A stretch of DNA of 64,000 bases from NCBI RefSeq assembly GCF_015461835.1, contig NZ_JACOPX010000010.1, positions 62,001 through 126,000 of the forward strand, given 5' to 3'. The notes beneath the pieces are model-generated. The model was not told where the DNA came from and did not search any database. It saw only the letters and a program-made list of their open reading frames with translations. This document shows, one piece after another, positions 16,703 to 24,667 of the stretch (its first letter is position 1; each line of letters starts with the position of its first letter). The DNA is from Pseudomonas neuropathica. Lineage in GTDB: Bacteria; Pseudomonadota; Gammaproteobacteria; Pseudomonadales; Pseudomonadaceae. Both the position numbers and the translations under genes were made by a program.

Positions 16703-17227
16703 TCATTCAGCCAGCAATTGCTCGACGGCGGCAAAGGCTTGAGTCTGGCGCTCGGCCCAATCGCCCTGAATGACCTGAACACGCTGGTGGTGGCTTTCCA
16801 GCCAACTTTGCGTGGCCCGGAAAAACACCAGGCGCTCGTCCAGATCGGGTTGGCAGCGCTGGCCGTCATCGGTCCAGTCGATCTGCTCTGGCGAGAGCAA
16901 CAGGTGCAGGTCGTAATGCCGCGCCAGCAGTTGGGATTCCAGCCAGTCCGGGCAGTCGCCAAACAGCGTCTGGCTCCACAGCATATTGCTGAGCAAATGG
17001 GTGTCGAGAATCAGCAGCGACGGCTGTTGCGCCCGTGCCTGGTCTTCCCTATGCAGTTGACCGCGAGCGATCTCAGGGATGTCGTTCAGGCAGGTGTCAC
17101 GGGGATTGAGTTCGATAAAACGGCGCACGTATTCATCCACGCGCACACCGCCAAAGCGTTGCTGCAGGCCCGCCGCCAGCCAGCTCTTGCCGGTGGATTC
17201 TGGACCGGTCAGGACCACGACCTTCAT
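16703..17227 (-). CDS. NadR-like AAA ATPase / nicotinamide riboside kinase
   Basis: A 174-residue P-loop kinase resembling the C-terminal ribosylnicotinamide kinase domain of NadR. It would phosphorylate nicotinamide riboside to NMN. Walker A is LTGPESTGKSWLA at residue 5; later motifs include VDEYVRRFIELN, LLILDTHLLSNMLWS, and a lid region with LDERLVFFRATQSWLE. The NadR DNA-binding and adenylyltransferase domains are absent. The ATG at 17227 overlaps the pnuC stop (17224-17227), so transporter and kinase are translationally coupled, which strongly supports NR uptake and trapping. Confidence 0.85.
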   Translation of the reverse strand: MKVVVLTGPESTGKSWLAAGLQQRFGGVRVDEYVRRFIELNPRDTCLNDIPEIARGQLHREDQARAQQPSLLILDTHLLSNMLWSQTLFGDCPDWLESQLLARHYDLHLLLSPEQIDWTDDGQRCQPDLDERLVFFRATQSWLESHHQRVQVIQGDWAERQTQAFAAVEQLLAE

Positions 17228-17787
17228 GTGCGCAGCGCCGGGTCAGCGCGCCATTCGCGAAAGCCCTGAATCGCCAGCAGGGTAAACAGACCGTACAGCG
17301 CAGCAGTGAGGTACAGCCCCTTATAGATGAACAGTCCGACAAAGATCACATCGAGCACGAACCACAGCGCCCAGCATTGCAGGCGTTTCTGTGCCATCCA
17401 CAGCTGCGCGACCAGGCTGAAACCGGTGAGCGCCGCATCGAGCCACGGTTGTGCGGCGTCGGTCCAGTGGGCCATGGCCGCGCCCAGCAGCAGGCTGCCG
17501 ACCGCGCCAACGCCGAGGCCGAGCAGAATCGAGCGTTGATCGAGACGCGTGACTTCACGGCCATCATGCATCGTCCCGGCGCGGGTCCATTGCCACCAGC
17601 CATAGACTTGCAGGGCGGCGTAAATCACTTGCAGCAACATGTCCGAGTACAGCTTCACTTCAAAGAAGATCCAGCTATAGAGCAGCACCATGACCAGGCC
17701 GATCGGCCAGCACCACGGATTCTGTTTGACCGTCAGCCACACGGCGATGACCCCGAGGGCGGCGGCAAACAGTTCAAGCCCGGACAT
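17224..17787 (-). CDS. pnuC: PnuC-type nicotinamide riboside transporter
   Basis: Inner-membrane facilitator for nicotinamide riboside, 187 residues with about seven hydrophobic segments. Family features include LTVKQNPWCWPIGLVMVLLY near residue 22, KLYSDMLLQVIYAALQVYGWWQWT (the conserved YGWxxW block) and the late LWMAQKRLQCWALWFVLDV. First gene of a two-gene unit with the NadR-like kinase. I looked for a riboswitch upstream and saw nothing convincing. Confidence 0.9.
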   Translation of the reverse strand: MSGLELFAAALGVIAVWLTVKQNPWCWPIGLVMVLLYSWIFFEVKLYSDMLLQVIYAALQVYGWWQWTRAGTMHDGREVTRLDQRSILLGLGVGAVGSLLLGAAMAHWTDAAQPWLDAALTGFSLVAQLWMAQKRLQCWALWFVLDVIFVGLFIYKGLYLTAALYGLFTLLAIQGFREWRADPALRT

Positions 17788-17853
17788 GGGGGTTCCTTGG
17801 GGGAAATTGAGGAGGGGGCGGATTGTACTGCATTCGCCCAGACACTGAAGAAC

Positions 17854-17947
17854 CCTGTGGGAGCGAGCTTGCTCGCGAAGGGGCCTGTGCAGTCGAAATC
17901 TTCTTTGACTGACCTGACGCTTTCGCGAGCAAGCTCGCTCCCACAGG
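17854..17947. repeat. REP pair, TGTGGGAGCGAGCTTGCTCG family
   Basis: Two inverted copies of CCTGTGGGAGCGAGCTTGCT/CGCGAA separated by about 35 bases, between the pnuC start and the chemoreceptor stop. Confidence 0.85.
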
Positions 17948-17954
17948 TTTTGGG

Positions 17955-19589
17955 TCAGACGCGGAACTGGCGCAGGAGGGCGTTGAGTTGTTCGCTCAAC
18001 TGGCCAAGTTTCAGGCTGGCCGCACTCGACTGTTCGGCCGCAATGGCCGTGCTGTGCGAGAGGCCAGCGGCCTGAGTGACGTTCTGATTAATGTCCTCGA
18101 CTACATGCGCCTGCTGCAACGTAGCGCTGGCAATCGACGCATTCAGGCCATTTAGATTACGCAGTGCCTGGCCAATCGCATTCAGACTCGCACCGGCCAA
18201 CCCGGCTTGTTCGATGGTCAGTTGCGACGCCTTGCTGCTGTCGCCGATCACTTTCACAGCGGCTTCGGAATGGTTCTGCAGACGTTCGATCATCGACTGG
18301 ATTTCCGCCGTCGACTTCTGCGTACGTTGCGCCAGCAAGCGTACTTCATCCGCCACCACGGCAAACCCGCGACCTTGCTCACCGGCCCGCGCCGCTTCAA
18401 TCGCGGCATTAAGCGCGAGCAGGTTGGTCTGTTCGGCAATCGAGCGAATCACTTCCAGCACGCTGCCGATCTGCGTACTTTCGGCGGCGAGGGTGCGGAT
18501 CACTTCCACCGCTTGATCGATAGTGCCGGACAGTTTGTCGATCTGCTGCAAGCTGCCATCGATGTTGATCTGGCCCTGTTGCGCCTGCGCTTCGGCATCG
18601 CGCATTTCGGCGGCGGCGTGCTCGGCGTTCTTCGCCACGTCCTGCACGCCATAGGTCACCTCGTTGATCGCGGTGGCCACCAGTTCCATCTGCTGCGATT
18701 GCTGCTGGCTGCGTTGCTGCGCTTGCGAGGCGTCGTTGCCCAGCTCGCTGGACGACTGGCCCAGTGCACTGGCCGACACTTGCAGATCACCGATGACCCG
18801 GCGCAGCTTGGCGGTGAAGGCGTTGAAGTGATGCGCCAGCTCAGTGACTTCATCTTTACCGTGAGTATCGAGGCTGCGGGTCAGGTCGCTTTCGCCGCTG
18901 GCGATGTTGGCCATGGCATTCACGGTTTCCTGCAGCGGACGGACGATGCTGCGCGCGATGAGGATCACCAGCAGCGCCATGATCACGGCAATCGCCAGGC
19001 CGATGACCGTAGCCTTGATCACTTGGCCCTGGAATTCCGCCTGCACGTCGTCGACGTAAACTCCGGAGCCGAGCACCCAGCCCCACGGTTCGAACAGTTT
19101 GACGTAGGAGGTCTTGGCCACAGGCTCACTGGCGCCGGGTTTCGGCCAACGGTAGTCGACCATGCCGGCGCCTTTGGACCTGGCGATGGCGACCATTTCG
19201 TTGAACACCGCAAAACCGTCCGGATCGCGGATAGCCGAGAGGTTCTGGCCTTCGAGTTTCGGGTTGGTCGGGTGCATGACCATCACGGGCGTGAGGTCGT
19301 TGATCCAGAAATAATCGCTCTGGTCGTAGCGCAGGCCACGAATCGCCGTCAGCGCCTGTTTCTGCGCCGCCTCTTTGCTCAGGGTGCCGGCGGTTTCGAG
19401 GTCGTGGTAATAGGTGAGCAGGCCGCTGGCGGTCTGTACGACGTGCTGGGTTTTCTGGGCTTTGGCATGGTAGAGATCATCGTGGATCTGCTTGAGCATC
19501 AACACGCCCAAGGTCAGCAACATGACCACCGCCACAATCAAGATGAGCCACAAGCGTCGGCTGATCGACACACTGCGCAAGCTGTTCAT
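17955..19589 (-). CDS. Methyl-accepting chemotaxis protein with sCache_2 sensor
   Basis: A membrane chemoreceptor of 544 residues. TM1 lies at about 12-33. A periplasmic single Cache domain runs to about 190 (YDQSDYFWINDLTPVMVMHP, DYRWPKPGA, EPWGWVLGSGVYVDDV). TM2 is at about 195-217, then HAMP. The signalling hairpin tip is EQTNLLALNAAIEAARAGEQGRGFAVVADEVR, split by the methylation helices. sCache_2 receptors of pseudomonads often sense small organic acids such as malate, acetate or propionate; the ligand here is not deducible. There is no C-terminal NWETF-like pentapeptide. The ATG at 19589 was chosen over the longer open frame because it starts MNSLRSVSISRRLW just before TM1. Confidence 0.92.
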   Translation of the reverse strand: MNSLRSVSISRRLWLILIVAVVMLLTLGVLMLKQIHDDLYHAKAQKTQHVVQTASGLLTYYHDLETAGTLSKEAAQKQALTAIRGLRYDQSDYFWINDLTPVMVMHPTNPKLEGQNLSAIRDPDGFAVFNEMVAIARSKGAGMVDYRWPKPGASEPVAKTSYVKLFEPWGWVLGSGVYVDDVQAEFQGQVIKATVIGLAIAVIMALLVILIARSIVRPLQETVNAMANIASGESDLTRSLDTHGKDEVTELAHHFNAFTAKLRRVIGDLQVSASALGQSSSELGNDASQAQQRSQQQSQQMELVATAINEVTYGVQDVAKNAEHAAAEMRDAEAQAQQGQINIDGSLQQIDKLSGTIDQAVEVIRTLAAESTQIGSVLEVIRSIAEQTNLLALNAAIEAARAGEQGRGFAVVADEVRLLAQRTQKSTAEIQSMIERLQNHSEAAVKVIGDSSKASQLTIEQAGLAGASLNAIGQALRNLNGLNASIASATLQQAHVVEDINQNVTQAAGLSHSTAIAAEQSSAASLKLGQLSEQLNALLRQFRV

Positions 19590-19894
19590 AACGCTGTCAC
19601 TCCGGATTCTTTTTCTTGTAATAAACGACCGCCAGCATCCAACCACGATTTCGCGGTGAGGCATACGCGACCCAAGTCGTATAACGCGGCAGCGCTAATA
19701 AGGCTTGTCTGTTAGGATTTCGGCCCCGCGCGTGAAAACCTGAATCCAAATTGATATTTCACGGAATTTTGACCGTTTCGTGTGGATCCTGTGCGTGCGG
19801 AATCGGTACAGCCATAAACAGCTACGCTGATCGCAGTGAACGCTAGAAAAATACTATCGGAGCATGCCCACGTGCATCGCTCTTTGGGGGATTG
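19590..19894. other. Divergent intergenic region between the chemoreceptor and uppP
   Basis: About 300 bases carrying the 5' regions of two divergent genes. It contains no credible small gene. The uppP start is preceded by a GGGGG tract that can act as ribosome-binding site. I could not fix a promoter. Confidence 0.4.
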
Positions 19895-20725
19895 ATGGAT
19901 CTTTGGACGGCCTTGCAGGCACTGATACTAGGAGTTGTAGAAGGGCTGACGGAGTTTTTGCCCATTTCCAGTACCGGACACCAGATCATTGTTGCCGACT
20001 TGCTCGAGTTCGGCGGCGAACGGGCCATGGCGTTCAATATCATCATCCAGCTCGGCGCGATCCTCGCGGTGGTCTGGGAGTTTCGGCGCAAGATTCTCGA
20101 CGTGGTCATCGGTTTGCCGACGCAGCCCAGTGCCCGTCGTTTCACCGCTAACCTGCTGATCGCGTTTCTGCCCGCCGTGGTGCTCGGCGTGATCTTTGCC
20201 GACCTGATCCACGAATACCTGTTCAACCCGATTACCGTTGCGACCGCGTTGGTGGTGGGCGGCATCATCATGTTGTGGGCGGAAAAGCGTCAGCATGCAG
20301 TGCACGCCGAAACAGTCGACGAGATCACCTGGAAAGATGCCTTGAAGGTTGGTTTCGCTCAGTGTCTGGCGATGATTCCCGGCACTTCGCGTTCCGGCTC
20401 GACGATCATTGGCGGGTTGCTCTTCGGCCTGTCGCGCAAGACTGCCACCGAGTTTTCCTTCTTCCTCGCGATGCCGACCATGGTCGGTGCGGCGGTCTAC
20501 TCGGGCTACAAGTACCGCCAACTGTTTGTCCCGGCGGACTTCCCGGTGTTTGCCATCGGCTTTGTCACCGCGTTCATCTTCGCCATGATCGCCGTGCGCG
20601 GCTTGCTCAAGTTCATCGCCAGCCATAGCTATGCGGCATTCGCCTGGTATCGGATCGTATTTGGTCTGGTCATTCTGGCGACGTGGCAGTTTGGCTGGAT
20701 CGATTGGGCGGCGGCCAAGCCATGA
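19895..20725 (+). CDS. uppP: Undecaprenyl-diphosphatase UppP/BacA
   Basis: Dephosphorylates undecaprenyl pyrophosphate to recycle the lipid carrier for peptidoglycan and O-antigen; overexpression gives bacitracin resistance. An integral membrane protein of 276 residues. The conserved motif (E/Q)GLTEFLPISSTGH near residue 16 and the second motif AMIPGTSRSGSTIIGGL near 165 hold the catalytic Glu, Ser, His and Arg. A TTG lies one codon earlier; the ATG at 19895 is preferred. Its stop overlaps the next gene's start (20722-20725). Confidence 0.94.
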   Translation: MDLWTALQALILGVVEGLTEFLPISSTGHQIIVADLLEFGGERAMAFNIIIQLGAILAVVWEFRRKILDVVIGLPTQPSARRFTANLLIAFLPAVVLGVIFADLIHEYLFNPITVATALVVGGIIMLWAEKRQHAVHAETVDEITWKDALKVGFAQCLAMIPGTSRSGSTIIGGLLFGLSRKTATEFSFFLAMPTMVGAAVYSGYKYRQLFVPADFPVFAIGFVTAFIFAMIAVRGLLKFIASHSYAAFAWYRIVFGLVILATWQFGWIDWAAAKP

Positions 20726-21153
20726 GTGATTCCCGCGCACGCCGGCCGGAAGGTCGACCTTCGGGCGGCAACAACATCCAGCATCTGAAGCTGAAACTGC
20801 TGGTTCTGCTGATCGTCTGCGCGTTGCCGCTGTTCGGCTCGGTGTCGATGTGGTTGCGCGGGATTTCGTTGGTGCCGCTGACGGCTTACGGTGTTGTGAG
20901 TGTGTTGGCGTTCTTCATGTACTGGGCAGACAAGCGCAAGGCGCGCGCCGATGCCTGGCGCACACCGGAGAACATCCTTCATGCCGTGGAACTGGCGGGC
21001 GGCTGGCCGGGTGCATTAATCGCCCAGCAGGTGTTCCGGCACAAGACGCGCAAGGTGTCGTTTCAGATTCTGTTCTGGGTGATTGTGCTGCTGCACCAGG
21101 TGTTCTGGATCGATCAGTTGTTTCTTGGCTCGAACCTGCTGGCGCTGTTCTGA
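20722..21153 (+). CDS. DUF1294 membrane protein
   Basis: A 143-residue inner-membrane protein of the DUF1294 family. An Arg/Gly-rich cytoplasmic N-terminus (RARRPEGRPSGG) is followed by about four hydrophobic segments and the family block YWADKRKARADAWRTPE...HAVELAGGWPGALIAQQVFRHKTRK. Other members carry an N-terminal cold-shock domain; here that region is only a short basic tail. It is translationally coupled to uppP through ATGA. Function unknown. Confidence 0.85.
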   Translation: MSDSRARRPEGRPSGGNNIQHLKLKLLVLLIVCALPLFGSVSMWLRGISLVPLTAYGVVSVLAFFMYWADKRKARADAWRTPENILHAVELAGGWPGALIAQQVFRHKTRKVSFQILFWVIVLLHQVFWIDQLFLGSNLLALF

Positions 21154-21170
21154 CAGCCCACACAAATCCC

Positions 21171-21257
21171 CCTGTAGGAGCTGCCGAAGGCTGCGATCTT
21201 TTGATCTTGCTTTTTAAAAGATCAAAAGATCGCAGCCTTCGGCAGCTCCTACACAGG
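21171..21257. repeat. REP pair, GTAGGAGCTGCCGAAGGCTG family
   Basis: Nearly perfect inverted copies (CCTGTAGGAGCTGCCGAAGG...) with an added inner palindrome GATCTT/AAGATC-like arm, in the convergent gap between the DUF1294 gene and the YjbR gene. One of the best preserved pairs in the window. Confidence 0.88.
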
Positions 21258-21267
21258 GGAATCGGGT

Positions 21268-21627
21268 TTACAGCAGTAATCCGATTTGGGTCTTTTTCGG
21301 CAACTTGCTCACCACCAACTGGTGCGAACGCTGCAACAACCCCTGCAATTCCTCAGCGCCCAACGGATAGGGCGGATGCATGATGATCCACTGCGCCCGG
21401 GCCAGATAGGGCGCCGGATGAATGCCGGGACGGTCGCAATGGCCAAGAAACAAATCCTTGTCGACCTTGAACGCCAGCGAATCCCCACGCAGCCCCTGCA
21501 AGGCAAACATCTTGTTGCCGGCAATCGAAAACACTCGCACGCCGCCCCATTTGTAATCTTCCCGAGCCCCCGGCAATGCCAGGCAAAACGCCGCAACGTC
21601 GGCTTCGTTCATCTTTCCCTTGCTCAT
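21268..21627 (-). CDS. MmcQ/YjbR family protein
   Basis: A 119-residue cytoplasmic protein of the MmcQ/YjbR fold (double-wing DNA-binding-like). Recognisable pieces are FCLALPGAREDYKWGGVRVFSI, MFALQ, SLAFKVDK, YLARAQWIIM and LLQRSHQLVVSKLPKK. No enzymatic role is established for the family. The ATG at 21627 overlaps the LysR stop (21624-21627), so it is coupled to that regulator. A second Met five codons in is a possible alternative start. Confidence 0.85.
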   Translation of the reverse strand: MSKGKMNEADVAAFCLALPGAREDYKWGGVRVFSIAGNKMFALQGLRGDSLAFKVDKDLFLGHCDRPGIHPAPYLARAQWIIMHPPYPLGAEELQGLLQRSHQLVVSKLPKKTQIGLLL

Positions 21628-22532
21628 AACAACCGCTCCCCACAGGCATTGAACGACTCGACCAGATGATCGATCCACGCGCGCACCGCCGGCATCACCC
21701 CGCGTCGATGCGGATACACCGCTTGCAGCCAGCCGCCGGGAAGTGACCACTCCGGCAACATCTGCACCAGCGTGCCGTTTTCCAGCTCCGCCTCGCAATA
21801 CATCATCGGCAACAGGGTAAACCCCTGACCGGCGAGGACGCAGGCCTTGCGTACGACAAAATCATCGATGCCCAGGCGGGCTTCCATGTTCAGTTCGAAA
21901 CTGTGGCCCTGCTGATCGAGCAAACGCACATGCACCATGCGATCCGCCTCCAGCGCACCCAGCACCGGCAGATTCTTCAGGTCTTGCGGGTGGTTGACCG
22001 TGTGGCCCTGCAAAAACACCGGACTGGCCACCACGACCATTTGCGCCTGACGCAAGCGCCGGGTGACCAGCAACGGATCCTCATCACCGTGCTCACGCAC
22101 GCGCAGCGCGACGTCAAAACCTTCGCCGACCAGATCGACCCGACGATTGAGCAGGACGACTTCCAGTTGCACCTGAGGAAATTTGCCGAGGAAGTCGCTA
22201 ATGACCCACGGCAGCATCTCATGCGCCAAACCGGTCGGGCATGACACCCGCAAACGTCCACGTGGCTCACTGGACATGCTGGCGACCGCTTCATCGGCCA
22301 TTTCCGCTTCCAGCAACATTGCCTGACAGTGACGCAAATAACGTTCGCCCACCGCCGTAAGGTTCAGCTGCCGGGTGGTGCGTTGCAGCAAACGCGCGCC
22401 AAGGCGTTCTTCAAGTTCGGCAATGCGCCGCGACAGCCGTGACTTGGGAATCCCCAGCAATCGCCCGGCCGCGGCAAAACCGCCGGCTTCGACGACTTTG
22501 GCGAAATAGTAGAGATCGTTGAGGTCTTGCAT
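21624..22532 (-). CDS. LysR-family transcriptional regulator
   Basis: A 302-residue regulator. The N-terminal winged helix is typical (DLYYFAKVVEAGGFAAAGRLLGIPKSRLSRRIAELEERLGARLLQRTTR), and a periplasmic-binding-like effector domain follows from about residue 90. It belongs to the CrgA-like subgroup that often regulates an adjacent oxidoreductase. It is divergent from the azoreductase gene, 128 bases away, so it probably controls that gene and itself (inference). Its stop overlaps the start of the YjbR gene. Confidence 0.92.
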   Translation of the reverse strand: MQDLNDLYYFAKVVEAGGFAAAGRLLGIPKSRLSRRIAELEERLGARLLQRTTRQLNLTAVGERYLRHCQAMLLEAEMADEAVASMSSEPRGRLRVSCPTGLAHEMLPWVISDFLGKFPQVQLEVVLLNRRVDLVGEGFDVALRVREHGDEDPLLVTRRLRQAQMVVVASPVFLQGHTVNHPQDLKNLPVLGALEADRMVHVRLLDQQGHSFELNMEARLGIDDFVVRKACVLAGQGFTLLPMMYCEAELENGTLVQMLPEWSLPGGWLQAVYPHRRGVMPAVRAWIDHLVESFNACGERLL

Positions 22533-22660
22533 CAGGGATATCCGACTGTTCTATCAGTGGGACAAACTATCGCATTTCAGGCGGCTAATCATCCATTGGT
22601 TTCTTGCGTAGGATTGTCTCCATTCCGTCGCCACCGGCGATTCCTTCCAGGAGATTCCAC

Positions 22661-23272
22661 ATGAAACTGCTGCATATCGATTCGAGCATTCTGGGCGACA
22701 ACTCGGCTTCCCGTCAGTTGAGCAGCGAAGTCGTCAAAGCCTGGCAAGTCGCCGAGCCAAGCGCCGTGGTGACCTACCGCGACCTGGCCGCCGACGCCAT
22801 CAGCCACTTCTCTTCGACCACCCTGGTGGCTGCCGGTACCACTGCTGAACTGCGTAACGCCGCACAACAGCACGAAGCCGAACTGAGCGCTTCGACCCTG
22901 GCCGAGTTCATCGCCGCCGACGCCGTTGTTATCGCGGCTCCGATGTACAACTTCACCGTTCCGACCCAGCTCAAAGCGTGGATCGACCGCGTTGCCGTCG
23001 CCGGTCAAACCTTCCGTTACACCGAAGCCGGCCCTGAAGGCCTGTGCGGTGGCAAGAAAGTGGTGATCGTTTCCACCTCCGGCGGTATCCATGCCGGTCA
23101 GGCCAGCGGCATCGCTCACGAAGAATACCTGAAGCTGGTGCTGGGCTTCCTCGGCATCACCGACATCGAAATCGTCCGTGCCGAAGGCCTGGCGTATGGC
23201 GAAGAAGTGCGCAACAACGCCATGACCGCTGCGCAAGCGAAGATCAGCGAGCAACTGTTCGCCGCCGCGTAA
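22661..23272 (+). CDS. azoR: FMN-dependent NADH-azoreductase
   Basis: A flavodoxin-fold quinone/azo reductase using NADH and FMN, 203 residues, the standard AzoR length. Motifs are the phosphate-binding HIDSSILGDNSASRQLS near the N-terminus, APMYNFTVPTQLKAWIDRV in the middle (FMN-contacting MYNF) and STSGGIHAG. Likely role is quinone detoxification; azo dyes are an artificial substrate. The ATG at 22661 follows CAGGAGATTCC. Divergent from the LysR regulator and followed by a terminator. Confidence 0.92.
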   Translation: MKLLHIDSSILGDNSASRQLSSEVVKAWQVAEPSAVVTYRDLAADAISHFSSTTLVAAGTTAELRNAAQQHEAELSASTLAEFIAADAVVIAAPMYNFTVPTQLKAWIDRVAVAGQTFRYTEAGPEGLCGGKKVVIVSTSGGIHAGQASGIAHEEYLKLVLGFLGITDIEIVRAEGLAYGEEVRNNAMTAAQAKISEQLFAAA

Positions 23273-23310
23273 GGCTTGCGTAAAGAACAGCTGATGTTCA
23301 GGCAACACAC

Positions 23311-23359
23311 AAAAAACTCTGTATTCTGGTTCCGCAAGGGGCGAATGCGGAGTTTTTTG
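23311..23359 (+). terminator. Rho-independent terminator after azoR
   Basis: AAAAAACTCTGTATTC pairs with GAATGCGGAGTTTTTT with two mismatches, leaving a GC-rich inner loop, and ends in a run of six T. It lies 38 bases after the azoR stop. Confidence 0.8.
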
Positions 23360-23506
23360 TTTCTGACTGTTACATAATCTGGCCCGGGTTATGCAGTCGA
23401 ACAATCAGTGTCTGAATGCATGTCGTACCGAAGCACCGAATCCCGGTGTTTCTGGCCCGCCACGCAACGGATCTTTCGATTGAGTAACAACAGAGTGGGG
23501 CATCCC

Positions 23507-24544
23507 ATGATGCGTCTTTGTGCAACGTTACTGATTTGCCTGCTTGGCAGCCTTAACACAGTGCATGCCGCGCCTGGGCGACACCCGGTCTGGAGCGTCG
23601 GTTATCACGAGATGACCTTCCTCGATCCACTGGACCTGCAACCGATGCGCGCCATCGCCTTCTATCCTTCCAGCGATCGCGAACACCTGAGCCTGCTCGA
23701 GGGCTATTCGGTTGAGGCCGGCGAAGACACCAAAGTCGCCATCGGCCGTTTCCCGATGCTGATGCTTTCGCATGGCAACACCGGCACGCCGCTCGCGCTG
23801 CACGACCTGGCGACCTCGCTGGCGCGTAAAGGCTTTGTGGTGGTGGCGGTGATTCACCCCGGCGACAATTCCAAAGACCACAGCCGACTCGGCACCCTGA
23901 GCAACCTCTACGGGCGGCCGATCCAGATTTCCGAAGCCATCACCGCGACCTTGGGCGATCGCATGCTTGCGCCGTACGTCAACGCCGATCAGGTCGGGGT
24001 GATCGGTTATTCCGCTGGCGGCGAGACGGCGTTGATCCTGTCCGGGGCGCAACCGGATCTCGATCGCCTGCGTCGGTATTGCCAAGAGCGCCCGGACGAT
24101 CGTGATGCCTGTAACACCCAAGGTGAGTTGATCGTTGATCGGGATGATCTGCAACCGGTGGCCGATCCGCGCGTTCATGCGCTGTTGCTGATGGCGCCGC
24201 TGAGCCTCAAGTTCGGTCGTCACACCTTGGCTGACGTGCATGTGCCGGTGCTGCTCTACAGCGGTGATGGTGACAAACTGGTGGCTTTCGACAAGAACGC
24301 CGCCGCTCTGGCGCGCAAACTGCCGACAGCGCCGGACTTCAAATTACTCGCCGGGGCAGGGCACTTCGTGTTTATGGCACCGTGCAACGAAGAACAGATT
24401 CGCGCGATGCCGGCGCTGTGCACCGATGCTGATGGCGTTGATCGCGAAGACATTCACCGCAACCTGATCTCGGAGGCTGGACGGTTCTTCTCGCACACCT
24501 TGGGTAAACCGACCCGGGCCGGCATGCAAACCGCGGATCAATAG
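23507..24544 (+). CDS. Secreted alpha/beta hydrolase (dienelactone-hydrolase/PAF-acetylhydrolase-like)
   Basis: A 345-residue serine hydrolase. The signal peptide runs MMRLCATLLICLLGSLNTVHAA, predicting a periplasmic or secreted protein. The oxyanion region is MLSHGNTGTP, the nucleophile elbow GYSAGG, the acid lies in YSGDGDKLV and the catalytic His in GAGHFVF. This architecture matches the predicted dienelactone hydrolase/lipoprotein-associated phospholipase group. Substrate unknown. Two adjacent Met codons (23507, 23510) could serve as start; the open frame extends upstream but would bury the signal peptide. It stands alone between a terminator and a REP pair. Confidence 0.85.
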   Translation: MMRLCATLLICLLGSLNTVHAAPGRHPVWSVGYHEMTFLDPLDLQPMRAIAFYPSSDREHLSLLEGYSVEAGEDTKVAIGRFPMLMLSHGNTGTPLALHDLATSLARKGFVVVAVIHPGDNSKDHSRLGTLSNLYGRPIQISEAITATLGDRMLAPYVNADQVGVIGYSAGGETALILSGAQPDLDRLRRYCQERPDDRDACNTQGELIVDRDDLQPVADPRVHALLLMAPLSLKFGRHTLADVHVPVLLYSGDGDKLVAFDKNAAALARKLPTAPDFKLLAGAGHFVFMAPCNEEQIRAMPALCTDADGVDREDIHRNLISEAGRFFSHTLGKPTRAGMQTADQ

Positions 24545-24560
24545 TCAGGTGCAGACCCCT

Positions 24561-24650
24561 TGTGGGAGCGAGTCTGCTCGCGATCCCGTCATACCATTCA
24601 ACATATTAGGTGACTGACACACCGCTATCGCGAGCAGGCTCACTCCTACA
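24561..24650. repeat. REP pair, hybrid of two families
   Basis: The left arm is TGTGGGAGCGAGTCTGCTCG-like and the right arm is the inverted GAGTGAGCCTGCTCGCGATA type, about 35 bases apart, in the convergent gap between the hydrolase and an MFS gene. The arms come from different subfamilies but can still pair over the CTGCTCGCGA core. Confidence 0.8.
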
Positions 24651-24667
24651 GGGGATCGCGGCGAACT

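Noticed and set aside
17788..17853. Possible NAD or other riboswitch before pnuC
   Set aside because: Only about 65 bases to the REP pair, and no conserved aptamer core that I can recognise.
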